NCBI GenBank assembly: GCA_019873725.1 | Contig: JAIOAS010000006.1 | Coordinates: forward strand, 3,605 to 49,908 | DNA: 46,304 nt | Reading direction: 5' to 3' | Origin: Chloroflexota bacterium | GTDB taxonomy: Bacteria; Chloroflexota; Anaerolineae; B4-G1; SLSP01 | Shown here: positions 26,455-34,693 of the stretch, one piece after another | How positions within the stretch are numbered: position 1 is the first letter of the stretch | How the letters are laid out: each line of letters opens with the position of its first letter | Notes under the pieces: model-generated | Told to the model about the DNA's origin: nothing | What the model saw: only the letters and a program-made list of their open reading frames with translations | The model's database searches: none | Translations under genes and position numbers: made by a program

Positions 26455-26509
26455 GTCAAAAAATAACTGGCGCATGCGCCAATGTGTACTTGGGGAGGAT
26501 TTACAGACG

Positions 26510-28573
26510 ATGAAAGAATACACAACGCCGATGATTCGCAACATTGCCTTGATCGGTCACAGCGGTTCCGGTAAGACGACCTGGACCGAGGCGGTGTTGT
26601 TTGCCAGCAAAGCCACCAATCGCCGCGGCAAGGTTGAAGACGGTACAACCGTTACCGACTTTGATGACGAAGAGGTGCGCCGGGGAATTTCGTTGAACCT
26701 GGGACTTGCCCCGGTGGAATGGAAAGGCTATAAGTTGAATATCATCGATACGCCGGGGTATACGGATTTTGTGGGCGAAGTACGTAGCGCGTTGCGTGTG
26801 GCCGACACGGCCATGGTTTTCGTCGATGCCGCTGCCGGCGTTGAAGTGGGCACCGAGCTGACCTGGGCGTATGCTGAAGAGGAACATCTGCCGAAAGTCG
26901 TGCTGGTCAACAAAATGGACCGGGAAAACGCCAATTTCGACAAGACGCTGGCTTCGCTTTCCGAGAGTTTTGACGCGCAGTTCTTGCCTGTGATGTTGCC
27001 AATCGGCGCGCAAGCCGACTTCAAGGGCGTTGTCAACGTTCTGGAGAAGCAGGCTTACCTCGGTGCGGCTTGTACGCCCGCGCCCATTCCCGGCGATCTG
27101 GTGGAGCGGGTGGAGGAATTACATACCCGCATCGTTGAAGCGGCGGTTGAGGCTGATGAAGCCTTGATGGAGAAATATTTCGCCGATGAACCTCTGACGG
27201 CGGAGGAAATCTCGAACGGCCTGCGCAAGGTCATCACCGAGGGGGCTTATGTGCCGGTACTGGTGAACTCCGTCGGGAGCGAGACTGTGGGCTTGAACGT
27301 GGTTGTCGATCTGTTGGTGCAACTTGTGCCTTCGCCCGCCGATCGTCCGTTCACGGCCGAAGGGCCGAACGGCGAGGAAACCTTTGCGGTCAGTGACACC
27401 TCACCGTTTACGTTGCTGGTCTTCAAGACGACGGCGGACCCCTATGTGGGCAAGCTCACCTACTTCCGCGTTTACGGTGGGATTGTCAATTCTGGCGACA
27501 CGGTCTACAACACTCGTGCGGGCGTTGAGGAGCGTCTGGGGCAGACGTACGTGATGCGCGGCAAGGAGCAAATCCCTATGGAGCGGCTGCATGCCGGCGA
27601 CCTGGGCGGCGCGGCTAAGATGAGTGAGGCGCTGACCGGCGATACCTTGTGCACCAGAGAGCGCGCGCTGCGGATGCGCGGGCCGCTGTTCCCAACCCCC
27701 CTGTTCAGTGTGGCGATCTCGCCCAAAACCAAAGGTGACACTGCTAAGATGGGGCCAACGCTGACCCGCATCTCTGAGGAAGACCCCACCTTGCAATGGC
27801 GGCAGGACCCGACCACACGGGAAACCATCCTTGCCGGTATGGGCGATGCGCATGTCGATACGGCGATCCGTCGTATCCAGGGGCGCTTTGGTGTGGGCCT
27901 GGAAGTGAGTGTCCCCAAGGTTCCCTATAAGGAGACCATCACGGCGACGAATACCTCGCAGTATCGTCACAAGAAGCAGAGCGGTGGCGCCGGGCAATTC
28001 GCCGAAGTCCACATGCGCGTGGAGCCGCTCGAACGGGATGCCGGTTTCCAATATGAATGGGAAGTCTTTGGTGGGCGCATTTCCAGCTCCTTCAAACCCT
28101 CGATCGAGAAAGGGATCAAATCCGTGATGACGCAAGGTGTGCTTGCCGGTTATCCGATCGTCGATGTGTTTGTCGCCGTGACGGATGGGAAGGAGCACCC
28201 GGTGGACTCCAAGGACATCGCCTTCCAGATTGCCGGGCGCGAAGGCTTCAAGCAAGCGTTCCTGGGCGCCAAGCCGGTGCTCTTGGAGCCGATTTACAAT
28301 TTCGTGATCACAGTGCCGGACGAGTTCGCGGGCGCGGTCATGTCGGACCTCAACACTCGGCGCGCGCGTGTGCAGGGGATGGAGCAATCGGGGAAGAAGG
28401 CCGTGATTACGGCGCTGGCGCCGCTGGCGGAAATGTTGCAGTATGCGACCAACTTGCGGGCCATTACCCAAGGGCGTGGTGTCTATTCGATGGAGCTATC
28501 GCATTACGACATCGTGCCGACGCATCTGGCTCAGCAGATCATTGAGCAGGCGAAGATCGAGCACGAAGAGTAG
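26510..28573 (+). CDS. Elongation factor G-like GTPase (EF-G2 type)
   Basis: A 687-residue translational GTPase with all EF-G domains. G1 is GHSGSGKTTW rather than the canonical GHIDAGKTT; G3 DTPG and G4 NKMD are intact. The G1 form and the switch region GTTVTDFDDEEVRRGISL match the EF-G2/FusA2 subgroup known from Thermus and other phyla, whose role outside canonical elongation is unsettled. Domains III-V follow, ending with IEQAKIEHEE. GGGGAGG (26492-26498) supports ATG 26510; the frame is open further upstream. It stands alone, away from rpsL/rpsG, which also argues against it being the main fusA. Confidence 0.9.
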   Translation: MKEYTTPMIRNIALIGHSGSGKTTWTEAVLFASKATNRRGKVEDGTTVTDFDDEEVRRGISLNLGLAPVEWKGYKLNIIDTPGYTDFVGEVRSALRVADTAMVFVDAAAGVEVGTELTWAYAEEEHLPKVVLVNKMDRENANFDKTLASLSESFDAQFLPVMLPIGAQADFKGVVNVLEKQAYLGAACTPAPIPGDLVERVEELHTRIVEAAVEADEALMEKYFADEPLTAEEISNGLRKVITEGAYVPVLVNSVGSETVGLNVVVDLLVQLVPSPADRPFTAEGPNGEETFAVSDTSPFTLLVFKTTADPYVGKLTYFRVYGGIVNSGDTVYNTRAGVEERLGQTYVMRGKEQIPMERLHAGDLGGAAKMSEALTGDTLCTRERALRMRGPLFPTPLFSVAISPKTKGDTAKMGPTLTRISEEDPTLQWRQDPTTRETILAGMGDAHVDTAIRRIQGRFGVGLEVSVPKVPYKETITATNTSQYRHKKQSGGAGQFAEVHMRVEPLERDAGFQYEWEVFGGRISSSFKPSIEKGIKSVMTQGVLAGYPIVDVFVAVTDGKEHPVDSKDIAFQIAGREGFKQAFLGAKPVLLEPIYNFVITVPDEFAGAVMSDLNTRRARVQGMEQSGKKAVITALAPLAEMLQYATNLRAITQGRGVYSMELSHYDIVPTHLAQQIIEQAKIEHEE

Positions 28574-28595
28574 AAAAACGCTTTACAGGCACACA

Positions 28596-28630
28596 AACGG
28601 GCCGGAGAAACTCTCCGGCCCGTTTTCTTA
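28596..28630 (+). terminator. Terminator of the EF-G2 gene
   Basis: A perfect 13-bp stem (28596-28608 with 28612-28624) with a 3-nt loop is followed by TTTTCTTAT. Confidence 0.85.
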
Positions 28631-28663
28631 TAAAAACAGGCGGGGATCGTTGATCTCCCGCCT
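28631..28663 (-). terminator. Terminator of the bL25 gene
   Basis: On the minus strand AGGCGGG-type arms (28656-28663 with 28638-28646, one bulge) are followed by TGTTTTTAT. It sits back to back with the EF-G2 terminator between convergent genes. Confidence 0.65.
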
Positions 28664-28688
28664 GCTTATTGTACTCTCGAAGGCTGAC

Positions 28689-29333
28689 TCAGGCTTCTTC
28701 GGCTGCCGGGCGACGGCGGATCACTTCAACTTCCGCCTGTTCTGTTACGGCTTCGGCCTCTTCCTTTTCTTCTTCCGCGTAGATCACCTGAGCGACGAAC
28801 TCGTGCGGGGCATTGAGAATTTTTACGCCAGGGGGCGGAACAATGTCCCCGACTGTGATCGATTGTCCAATTTCAGTCAATACACTGACATCGACTTCGA
28901 TGGAAGGCACCAGGGCCGTGGGCAGGGCTTCGATTTCCAGTTCGTTGAGGAGGTGGAGCAGGATGCCACCGAAATTTTTCACTGCTGGGGACTCGCCGGT
29001 CAGGACAACCGAGACAGGCACGCGTACGACCTCTTTGAGGTTCAGCGCCTGCAGGTCCAGGTGGATCACATTGCGCTTGAGGGTATGATACTGCACATCG
29101 CGGAAAATAGCCAGGTAAGGATCGCGGGTACCTTCGACGTAGACTTGTACGGTCGAACTCGTACCGGCCTGGCTGACGGCTTTCTCAACTTCGCGGCTGT
29201 TGAACTGCACGGCGATAGGCTCAATCCCATGTCCATAAATAATCCCCGGAACGACGTCTTCCCGCCGCAACGCTTTAACTTGTTTCCCTCCCACAATGTT
29301 GCGAGGGGTCGCGCGTAATGATAATGTCTCCAT
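28689..29333 (-). CDS. rplY: 50S ribosomal protein bL25 (CTC/TL5 form)
   Basis: A 214-residue long-form bL25. It binds 5S rRNA on the large subunit. The N-terminal L25 domain covers about residues 1-90 (VKALRREDVVPGIIYGHG), followed by the beta-rich TL5/CTC domain (about 95-185) and an acidic Glu-rich tail ending RRRPAAEEA. An open frame adds five residues upstream, but GGAGG 8 nt before the internal ATG at 29333 makes that the start. It is monocistronic. Confidence 0.92.
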   Translation of the reverse strand: METLSLRATPRNIVGGKQVKALRREDVVPGIIYGHGIEPIAVQFNSREVEKAVSQAGTSSTVQVYVEGTRDPYLAIFRDVQYHTLKRNVIHLDLQALNLKEVVRVPVSVVLTGESPAVKNFGGILLHLLNELEIEALPTALVPSIEVDVSVLTEIGQSITVGDIVPPPGVKILNAPHEFVAQVIYAEEEKEEAEAVTEQAEVEVIRRRPAAEEA

Positions 29334-29378
29334 TTGTGTATCCTCCATCCTGCTTTCTGTATGCCTGGGTCAAATAAA

Positions 29379-29400
29379 TGGGCCGCGAAAGCGCGGCCCA
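29379..29400 (-). terminator. Terminator of the small membrane protein gene
   Basis: A 9-bp stem (29379-29387 with 29392-29400) is followed on the minus strand by TTTATTT. It separates the membrane protein gene from bL25. Confidence 0.65.
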
Positions 29401-29441
29401 TACGTCAGGCAGGTGGTATTGTAACGCAAACCGATGCTTTG

Positions 29442-29834
29442 TCAAACCTTGTTTTTTCTGACGAATAACAGATCATTGGGTAGTTGTTTCTCCATTTGCG
29501 TCATTGTGTACCACGATAAAGCCATCGCGCCGATCTGGAAGATGAACAGCAGCCAATCCCAATTTCCGGCAGCATTTTTAAGGTTGGGCAGGAGCATCAT
29601 TAGCCGGACGACGATATTGATACCCTGGACGAAGATCAGCGAGCTGCGGCCGGCTACTGCAGTCAGCCAGCCGTTGTTCATCGCAATGAGGGCCAGGGCT
29701 AAGAGCATGAACAGCGCCGGCGGCAATACGGCTACTTGTGGCGCTTGCCGGAAGAAGGCCGGCGGGTAAAGCACCACGGCAACAACTTGTAATACCAACA
29801 GAACGATCAACTGTGTGCGTTGGTTGGGCATCAT
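29442..29834 (-). CDS. Hypothetical four-span membrane protein
   Basis: A 130-residue hydrophobic protein with four predicted membrane helices (about residues 9-27, 32-52, 58-80 and 88-110) and a short charged C terminus (LPNDLLFVRKNKV). It is not recognised as a known family. AAGGAG 5 nt upstream of the tandem ATG-ATG makes 29834 the start; the frame is open 11 codons further. It is divergent from the liv operon and shares its upstream region. Confidence 0.6.
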   Translation of the reverse strand: MMPNQRTQLIVLLVLQVVAVVLYPPAFFRQAPQVAVLPPALFMLLALALIAMNNGWLTAVAGRSSLIFVQGINIVVRLMMLLPNLKNAAGNWDWLLFIFQIGAMALSWYTMTQMEKQLPNDLLFVRKNKV

Positions 29835-29875
29835 TGACTCCTTGAATAAAGACTTGAGCTTATGCACTGTATTAT

Positions 29876-29900
29876 ATTTGACATTACGGTAACGTCAAAT
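29876..29900. promoter_or_regulatory. 25-bp near-perfect palindrome at the liv promoter, likely operator
   Basis: ATTTGACATTAC and GTAACGTCAAAT are inverted repeats matching at 11 of 12 positions around a central G. The palindrome abuts the -35 hexamer of the liv promoter and lies in the gap shared with the divergent membrane-protein gene. Its size and symmetry fit a dimeric repressor or activator site; the regulator is unknown. Confidence 0.6.
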
Positions 29901-29928
29901 TTGACACTTGACTTGTTTCCGGTACAAT
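29901..29928 (+). promoter_or_regulatory. Promoter of the liv operon
   Basis: TTGACA (29901-29906) and TACAAT (29923-29928) are separated by 16 bp. The -35 is a perfect match, and the palindrome at 29876-29900 ends at its first base. Confidence 0.75.
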
Positions 29929-29963
29929 GAGGGAAGTCGTGTGGGGAGTGGCGTATAGCCTTC

Positions 29964-29991
29964 TCACCGGCTAGACTCAGCCAGGAGGTGA
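29964..29991 (+). promoter_or_regulatory. Leader hairpin masking the Shine-Dalgarno of a 13-codon ORF
   Basis: TCACC (29964-29968) pairs with GGTGA (29987-29991) and GGCT (29969-29972) with AGCC (29979-29982), leaving AGGA as a bulge. This would cover the AGGAGG site of the short ORF that follows. The fold is hand-drawn and its energy has not been computed. Confidence 0.35.
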
Positions 29992-29992
29992 C

Positions 29993-30034
29993 ATGGACAA
30001 AGTACTGTACACAAAGGGTGGTATTGGTCACTAG
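29993..30034 (+). CDS. Putative 13-residue leader peptide upstream of the liv operon
   Basis: ATG 29993 has an excellent AGGAGGTG site and encodes MDKVLYTKGGIGH before TAG. The peptide contains Val, Leu and Ile once each, all transported by the operon that follows. No clear terminator/antiterminator pair was found between it and the first liv gene, so its role is uncertain. Confidence 0.4.
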   Translation: MDKVLYTKGGIGH

Positions 30035-30077
30035 GCACGTTTTTGCAATTTAATCTATACTCAGCAGGAGGGGTAAA

Positions 30078-31208
30078 ATGCGTTCCCGTATTTTTGTGAT
30101 GTTAGCTTTGGTAGTCTCAATGTTGGCCTTGTCCGCATGTGGCGGTGGCGGTGGGACGATCAAGATCGCCATCCTCGCGCCCTTGAGCGGTGATGTAGCA
30201 ACCTTTGGGCAGTCCACCCGCGATGGTGTTCTGTTGGCCATCGAGGAATGGAATGCCAAGGGTGGGATCGACGGCAAGAAGATCGAATACGTCGTCGAAG
30301 ACAGCCAGTGTAATGCGGAAGCCGCGGTCAGCGCTGCTAACAAGGTCATTGACCAGGACGGCGTCAAGTTCATCATCGGTGAGGTGTGCTCCAGCGCCTC
30401 GATCCCCGTTTCTGAAATTGCTACGGCCAAGCAAGTTTTCCAGATCAGCCCTACTTCGACCAACCCCGCTGTGACGGTAGGCGAGAGTGGTACCAAGCCT
30501 ACCATCTTCCGCGCATGCTTCATCGATCCCTTCCAGGGTAAGGTGGGCGCCAAGTTCGCGTTGGAGAAACTGGGGGCCAAGACCGCCGCGGTCTTCCTTG
30601 ATCAGGGCAATGACTACGTGCGTGGCCTCGCCGAGGTCTTTATCTCTGAGTTTGAGGCAGGCGGCGGTAAGGTTGTCGTCAAGGAAACCTACACCGGCGA
30701 CGACTCGGACTTCTCCGCGATTTTGACCAAGGTCAAGGATGCGAATCCCGATGTGCTTTACCTGCCGGATTACTACTCCACCGTCAACCTGATCGCTGCA
30801 CAGGCGAAGGAAAAGGGCATTACCGCTGTGATGTTGGGTGGTGATGGTTGGGACTCCGCGGACCTGGATCGTACAGCGGTGGATGGCGGCTATTTCACCA
30901 ACCACTTCTCCGATCAGGACACACGCCCCATCGTCCAGGACTTCGTGAAGAAGTACTCGGCCAAGTACGGTGCTGCGCCTGACGCGCTGGCGGCGTTGGC
31001 CTACGATGCGGCGAATATCCTCTTCCAGGGCATTGACAAGGCCGGCAAGGCCGATCCTGTCGCCGTGGCGAAGACGCTCGAAACCGGGACGTTTGAGGTG
31101 GTTTCCGGCAATGTTTCTTACGACGCCAACCACAATCCGGTGAAGGCGGCCGTGGTCCTCCAGGTCAAGGGCGGCGCGGTCAACTATATCGATACGGTTG
31201 CACCCTAG
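30078..31208 (+). CDS. Branched-chain amino acid ABC transporter substrate-binding lipoprotein
   Basis: A 376-residue Leu/Ile/Val-type periplasmic-binding protein (Peripla_BP_6). The signal peptide ends in lipobox LSAC with Cys at about residue 21, followed by a Gly-rich tether and the type I binding fold starting KIAILAPLSGDVATFGQSTRDG. It binds branched-chain amino acids or related polar ligands outside the membrane for the LivHMGF transporter encoded next. GGAGGGG precedes the ATG. A hairpin downstream probably lets this gene be expressed above the permease genes. Confidence 0.92.
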   Translation: MRSRIFVMLALVVSMLALSACGGGGGTIKIAILAPLSGDVATFGQSTRDGVLLAIEEWNAKGGIDGKKIEYVVEDSQCNAEAAVSAANKVIDQDGVKFIIGEVCSSASIPVSEIATAKQVFQISPTSTNPAVTVGESGTKPTIFRACFIDPFQGKVGAKFALEKLGAKTAAVFLDQGNDYVRGLAEVFISEFEAGGGKVVVKETYTGDDSDFSAILTKVKDANPDVLYLPDYYSTVNLIAAQAKEKGITAVMLGGDGWDSADLDRTAVDGGYFTNHFSDQDTRPIVQDFVKKYSAKYGAAPDALAALAYDAANILFQGIDKAGKADPVAVAKTLETGTFEVVSGNVSYDANHNPVKAAVVLQVKGGAVNYIDTVAP

Positions 31209-31244
31209 GGACATAGTTCCCTCGGCATAGTTACTTCAAGAGGG

Positions 31245-31282
31245 GCCGGGGCATGGGTTATTTGCCCCGGCTTCTCCTTTTT
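31245..31282 (+). terminator. Intra-operon partial terminator after the binding-protein gene
   Basis: GCCGGGGCA (31245-31253) pairs with TGCCCCGGC (31263-31271), then TTCTCCTTTTT follows. It lies between the binding-protein and first permease genes, where partial termination would raise the binding protein relative to the membrane parts. Confidence 0.7.
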
Positions 31283-31294
31283 CAGGAGGTCAAG

Positions 31295-32599
31295 ATGGCG
31301 CAGACGTTTACAAGGCCTACGCAGCTTAAGGGGATGACGCAGCGGCGTAACGGTATGCTGCTCAACCGCTTTAGCCAGGGTGTATTCGTGCTTTTGGGCT
31401 TACTCGTGGTGTATGTCCTGGGGCGCGCGTTTTCGCAAAACCCCAAAGTTTTCGTGGAACAGGTGCTCAACGGCCTGCAATTAGGATTTATCTACGCCCT
31501 TATTGCCTTGGGCTATACTATGGTCTATGGCATTGTGAAGCTGATCAACTTTGCCCATGGTGATGTGTTTATGTTTGGGGCTTTCACCAGCTTTTACGCG
31601 GTCGCTACCTTGCAACTGCATCGCTGGCCGGCATGGCTCTTTCCCGACATGGCGGAAGGTGCGGTGATGCTGATTGGTACGGTTACCGTTATTCTGATGT
31701 CCATGCTCTTTTCCGCGACGTTGGCGGTGGTCATTGAGCGGTTTGCCTATAAACCTTTGCGTAGTAAACCCCGTATTGCCGCCCTGATCACGGCCATCGG
31801 CGTTTCTTTTTTCGTAGAATATTTTGGCGCCTTGCCATTTGCTTTTACCAATAACTATATCACCTATCCGCGTCCTTTCGAAGTCCGCGTGTACAGCGGC
31901 GGGATGATCTCTCCGACATTGATTGTCGGCGCATGGCTGCTGTTCGTGATTTTCCTGTTGGTTCTGGGTTGGCTTACATGGGCTGCGCGCCACGGGAATG
32001 TTCAGGCTCAAACATGGAAACGCCATCCTTTGCTTCAGTTTGGCCTGCTATTTTTCGGCTTCATGGCGGTCGTCCTCACGCTTACCGGGGTTAGAATTAT
32101 GACCGGTGGTCGCGTGTGGGACCTGTCGGTCTCGAATGTGATGTTGGTCATTATGGGCGCTTCGATTCTCTTGCAGGTGCTGCTGCAATACGTGGTCAGC
32201 CACACGCGAATCGGGAAGGCGATGCGCGCTGCTGCGTATGACAAAGCAGTAGCGCGGTTGATGGGGATCAATGTGGATGGCGTTATCACTGCGACGTTTG
32301 CCCTGGGGGGTGGTTTGGCCGGCGCAGCCGGCGTGTTGTACGCTACAGCGTTCAAGCAGGTACATCACTTGATGGGCATCATTCCGGGTTTGAAGGCGTT
32401 TGTGGCGGCGGTGGTCGGCGGGATCGGCAGCATTCCGGGGGCCTTTGTCGGTTCGCTGATTATGGGACAGACAGAGGTGCTGGCTGCCGGATTCATTTCG
32501 ACGCCGATGCGGGATGCAGTGGCGTTCTCCCTGTTGATTGTGGTGCTGTTGGTGTGGCCCCAGGGCCTCTTCGGTGAGCCACCGGCGGAAAAGGTATAG
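31295..32599 (+). CDS. Branched-chain amino acid ABC transporter permease (LivH type)
   Basis: A 434-residue inner-membrane permease, longer than the roughly 290-310 residues usual for LivH. The conserved core is clear: QLGFIYALIALGYTMVYGIVKLINFAHGD at the N-terminal half and RIGKAMRAAAYD with the EAA-like FALGGGLAGAAGVL region at the C-terminal half. The extra length comes from an N-terminal extension and an insertion at about residues 199-271 with two added membrane segments. GGAGG before ATG 31295 defines the start; the frame is open to 31253. Confidence 0.88.
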   Translation: MAQTFTRPTQLKGMTQRRNGMLLNRFSQGVFVLLGLLVVYVLGRAFSQNPKVFVEQVLNGLQLGFIYALIALGYTMVYGIVKLINFAHGDVFMFGAFTSFYAVATLQLHRWPAWLFPDMAEGAVMLIGTVTVILMSMLFSATLAVVIERFAYKPLRSKPRIAALITAIGVSFFVEYFGALPFAFTNNYITYPRPFEVRVYSGGMISPTLIVGAWLLFVIFLLVLGWLTWAARHGNVQAQTWKRHPLLQFGLLFFGFMAVVLTLTGVRIMTGGRVWDLSVSNVMLVIMGASILLQVLLQYVVSHTRIGKAMRAAAYDKAVARLMGINVDGVITATFALGGGLAGAAGVLYATAFKQVHHLMGIIPGLKAFVAAVVGGIGSIPGAFVGSLIMGQTEVLAAGFISTPMRDAVAFSLLIVVLLVWPQGLFGEPPAEKV

Positions 32600-32609
32600 G
32601 AGGCAGATT

Positions 32610-33866
32610 ATGCGTCAACGAATGAAACCAAGTGTGACGTTTTTCGCCGTGGGGTTGGTGATCTTTGTGGTCATTCAGGTCTTGCTCAGCGTAGGCCTGC
32701 TGAACAACTACTGGCGTGGTATTATTTTTTGGGGTGCAGCCATTTCGATGGTGGCGCTCGGCTTGAACCTGATCTACGGGTTTAACGGGCAGTTCTCGCT
32801 GGGGCAGTATGGCTTTTACGCAATCGGCGCGTACACATCTGCGGACATCACGTATCGTTGGGTACGCGGGGATCCTTCGGCCCTGGTGGTGGTGCTGGTC
32901 GGCGCGTTGTTGACCCTGGCCTTCTACGCCCTGTTGGCGGTTTTCCTGCGCCGTTTCTATGGCGTGACGGTGATGGCGCGTTTTACATTGTACGTCCTGG
33001 TCACGGTCCTGGCTTTTGCCATTGCGGTGACGGTCGGCGTGCCGTTGCTGGGCCCGCTGTTCTCCACAGTGCTGGGGGCGCTGCCTGCTGTGGTCTCCCA
33101 ACAGATTGTCTTTCTGTTTGCGCTGCTTGGCGGCGCGAGTCTGGCCGGGATTGCCAGCTTTTTGTTCGGCATCCCTGTGCTGGAGCTAGGTTCGGACTAT
33201 TTCGGCATTGCGACGCTGGGTTTTACGATCATCATCAAAGTGCTGCTGGACAACACCGATACCCTCTTGCCCTTCCCCGAAATGAAAGGCGCGCGCGGGA
33301 TGATCGGCATCCCGCAATGGACGACCTGGCCCTGGGTCTTCGGCTCGTTACTCCTGGTGATTCTGGTGATGCGCAACGTGCTTCATTCGAGCGTGGGGCG
33401 CGCGATTGTCTCTGTGCGCGAGGATGAGCGGGCGGCGGAACTGGTCGGCATCGATGTGGCGACGACAAAGGTGCTGGCGTTTGTACTCGGCAGCGTCTTT
33501 GCCGGACTGGCGGGCGGCATTCGAGCGCACGACCTGGCTTTCCTGCACCCGCAGTCGTTCAACTTCATTCAGTCGTTCAACCCGCTGATTATCGTCGTCT
33601 TTGGTGGGCTGAGTAGCATGACCGGCACCGTCGTCACCGGCTTCTTCTGGATTTTCCTGCTCGAAGGTGTGCTGCGACTGTACTTGCCGCAAGGCTTTGA
33701 GACATGGCGGATGGTCGTCTATCCGTTAGTCCTGTTGATTATGATGTTGTTGCGACCTGAAGGCCTGTTCGGGCGGTATGAAATCCCGTTCTTGCGCCGG
33801 GTTCTGCCGCCTTTGCCGGTGAAAGCCGAACCCGCAGCCGAATCCGCGCAGGAGGTGAGCGCATGA
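32610..33866 (+). CDS. Branched-chain amino acid ABC transporter permease (LivM type)
   Basis: A 418-residue LivM-family permease. It has the typical LivM start (ALGLNLIYGFNGQFSLGQYGFYAIGAY), an extended mid-region with additional membrane segments, and the conserved VGRAIVSVREDERAAELVGIDV segment facing the ATPase. TAGGAGG between the livH stop and ATG 32610 marks the start. It ends with ATGA overlap into the next ATPase gene, so the two are translationally coupled. Confidence 0.9.
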   Translation: MRQRMKPSVTFFAVGLVIFVVIQVLLSVGLLNNYWRGIIFWGAAISMVALGLNLIYGFNGQFSLGQYGFYAIGAYTSADITYRWVRGDPSALVVVLVGALLTLAFYALLAVFLRRFYGVTVMARFTLYVLVTVLAFAIAVTVGVPLLGPLFSTVLGALPAVVSQQIVFLFALLGGASLAGIASFLFGIPVLELGSDYFGIATLGFTIIIKVLLDNTDTLLPFPEMKGARGMIGIPQWTTWPWVFGSLLLVILVMRNVLHSSVGRAIVSVREDERAAELVGIDVATTKVLAFVLGSVFAGLAGGIRAHDLAFLHPQSFNFIQSFNPLIIVVFGGLSSMTGTVVTGFFWIFLLEGVLRLYLPQGFETWRMVVYPLVLLIMMLLRPEGLFGRYEIPFLRRVLPPLPVKAEPAAESAQEVSA

Positions 33867-34684
33867 ACGGACGCCCGGAAGGTCTTTCGCCAGAAGTGGA
33901 AGCGCGGCCTATTGTACTGGAAATGGCCGGCGTGACGCATTTCTTTGGCAACCTGCGCGCTGTGTATAACTTTGACCTTGTTTTACGCCACGGGGAACTG
34001 GTCGGCTTGATCGGCCCAAACGGCGCCGGCAAGACGACGATCTTCAACCTCATCACCGGCGTTTATCAGGCGACACAAGGCAGCATCCACTACAAGGATG
34101 CCAATTTGTTGGGGTTGCCTTCGCATGAAATTGTGCAAATGGGGATTGCCCGCACGTTCCAGAACATTCGTCTGTTTGCCAACCTGACCGTGCTGGACAA
34201 TGTGCGCATCGCGTATCACCCGCACGCGGGTTATGGCCTGGTGGATTCGGTGTTGCACACGAAACGCTTCCGCGAGAAGGAAGCCGAGATGGCGGAACAG
34301 GCCCAGGAATTCCTGGAAATCTTCGGCCTGGGCGAGCGGCGCAACGACATCGCGGGCAGCCTGCCTTATGGCTTGCAGCGCCGTCTTGAAATCGCACGCG
34401 CGTTGGCGGCTTACCCACGGCTGCTGCTCCTGGATGAACCGGCCGCCGGGATGAACCCACAGGAAATCGATGAATTGATGGACTTGATTCACTTCATCCG
34501 TGACCGCTTTGACCTGACGATTTTGTTGGTCGAACACCGCATGCGCCTGGTGATGAACATCTGCGAGTGGATCACGGTGATGGACTTTGGCGAGATCATC
34601 GCGCGCGGGTTGCCTGTCGATGTGCGCAATGACCCGCACGTGGTTGAAGCTTATCTGGGCCGGCAGGCTGTCGATATTCGATAG
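33863..34684 (+). CDS. livG: Branched-chain amino acid ABC transporter ATP-binding protein LivG
   Basis: A 273-residue ATPase. Walker A is GPNGAGKTT (about residues 51-59), LivG-type FQNIRLFANLTVLDNV follows, the signature is the variant LPYGLQRRLEIARAL, and Walker B is LLLDEPAAGMNP. The C-terminal IARGLPVDVRNDPHVVEAYLG tail is characteristic of LivG. It overlaps the livM stop by 4 bp and is followed by livF after 9 bp. Confidence 0.93.
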   Translation: MNGRPEGLSPEVEARPIVLEMAGVTHFFGNLRAVYNFDLVLRHGELVGLIGPNGAGKTTIFNLITGVYQATQGSIHYKDANLLGLPSHEIVQMGIARTFQNIRLFANLTVLDNVRIAYHPHAGYGLVDSVLHTKRFREKEAEMAEQAQEFLEIFGLGERRNDIAGSLPYGLQRRLEIARALAAYPRLLLLDEPAAGMNPQEIDELMDLIHFIRDRFDLTILLVEHRMRLVMNICEWITVMDFGEIIARGLPVDVRNDPHVVEAYLGRQAVDIR

Positions 34685-34693
34685 GGGGCGACG

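Noticed and set aside
26510-28573. Canonical fusA assignment
   Set aside because: The G1 motif is GHSGSGKTT rather than GHIDAGKTT and no rpsL, rpsG or tuf gene is adjacent, so the EF-G2 subgroup fits better.
32493-33101. Minus-strand open frame opposite the livH-livM junction (and similar His/Arg/Gln-rich frames at 9253-9783, 6704-7774, 39908-41494)
   Set aside because: They are antisense to clearly conserved genes, have shadow-like composition and no ribosome site.
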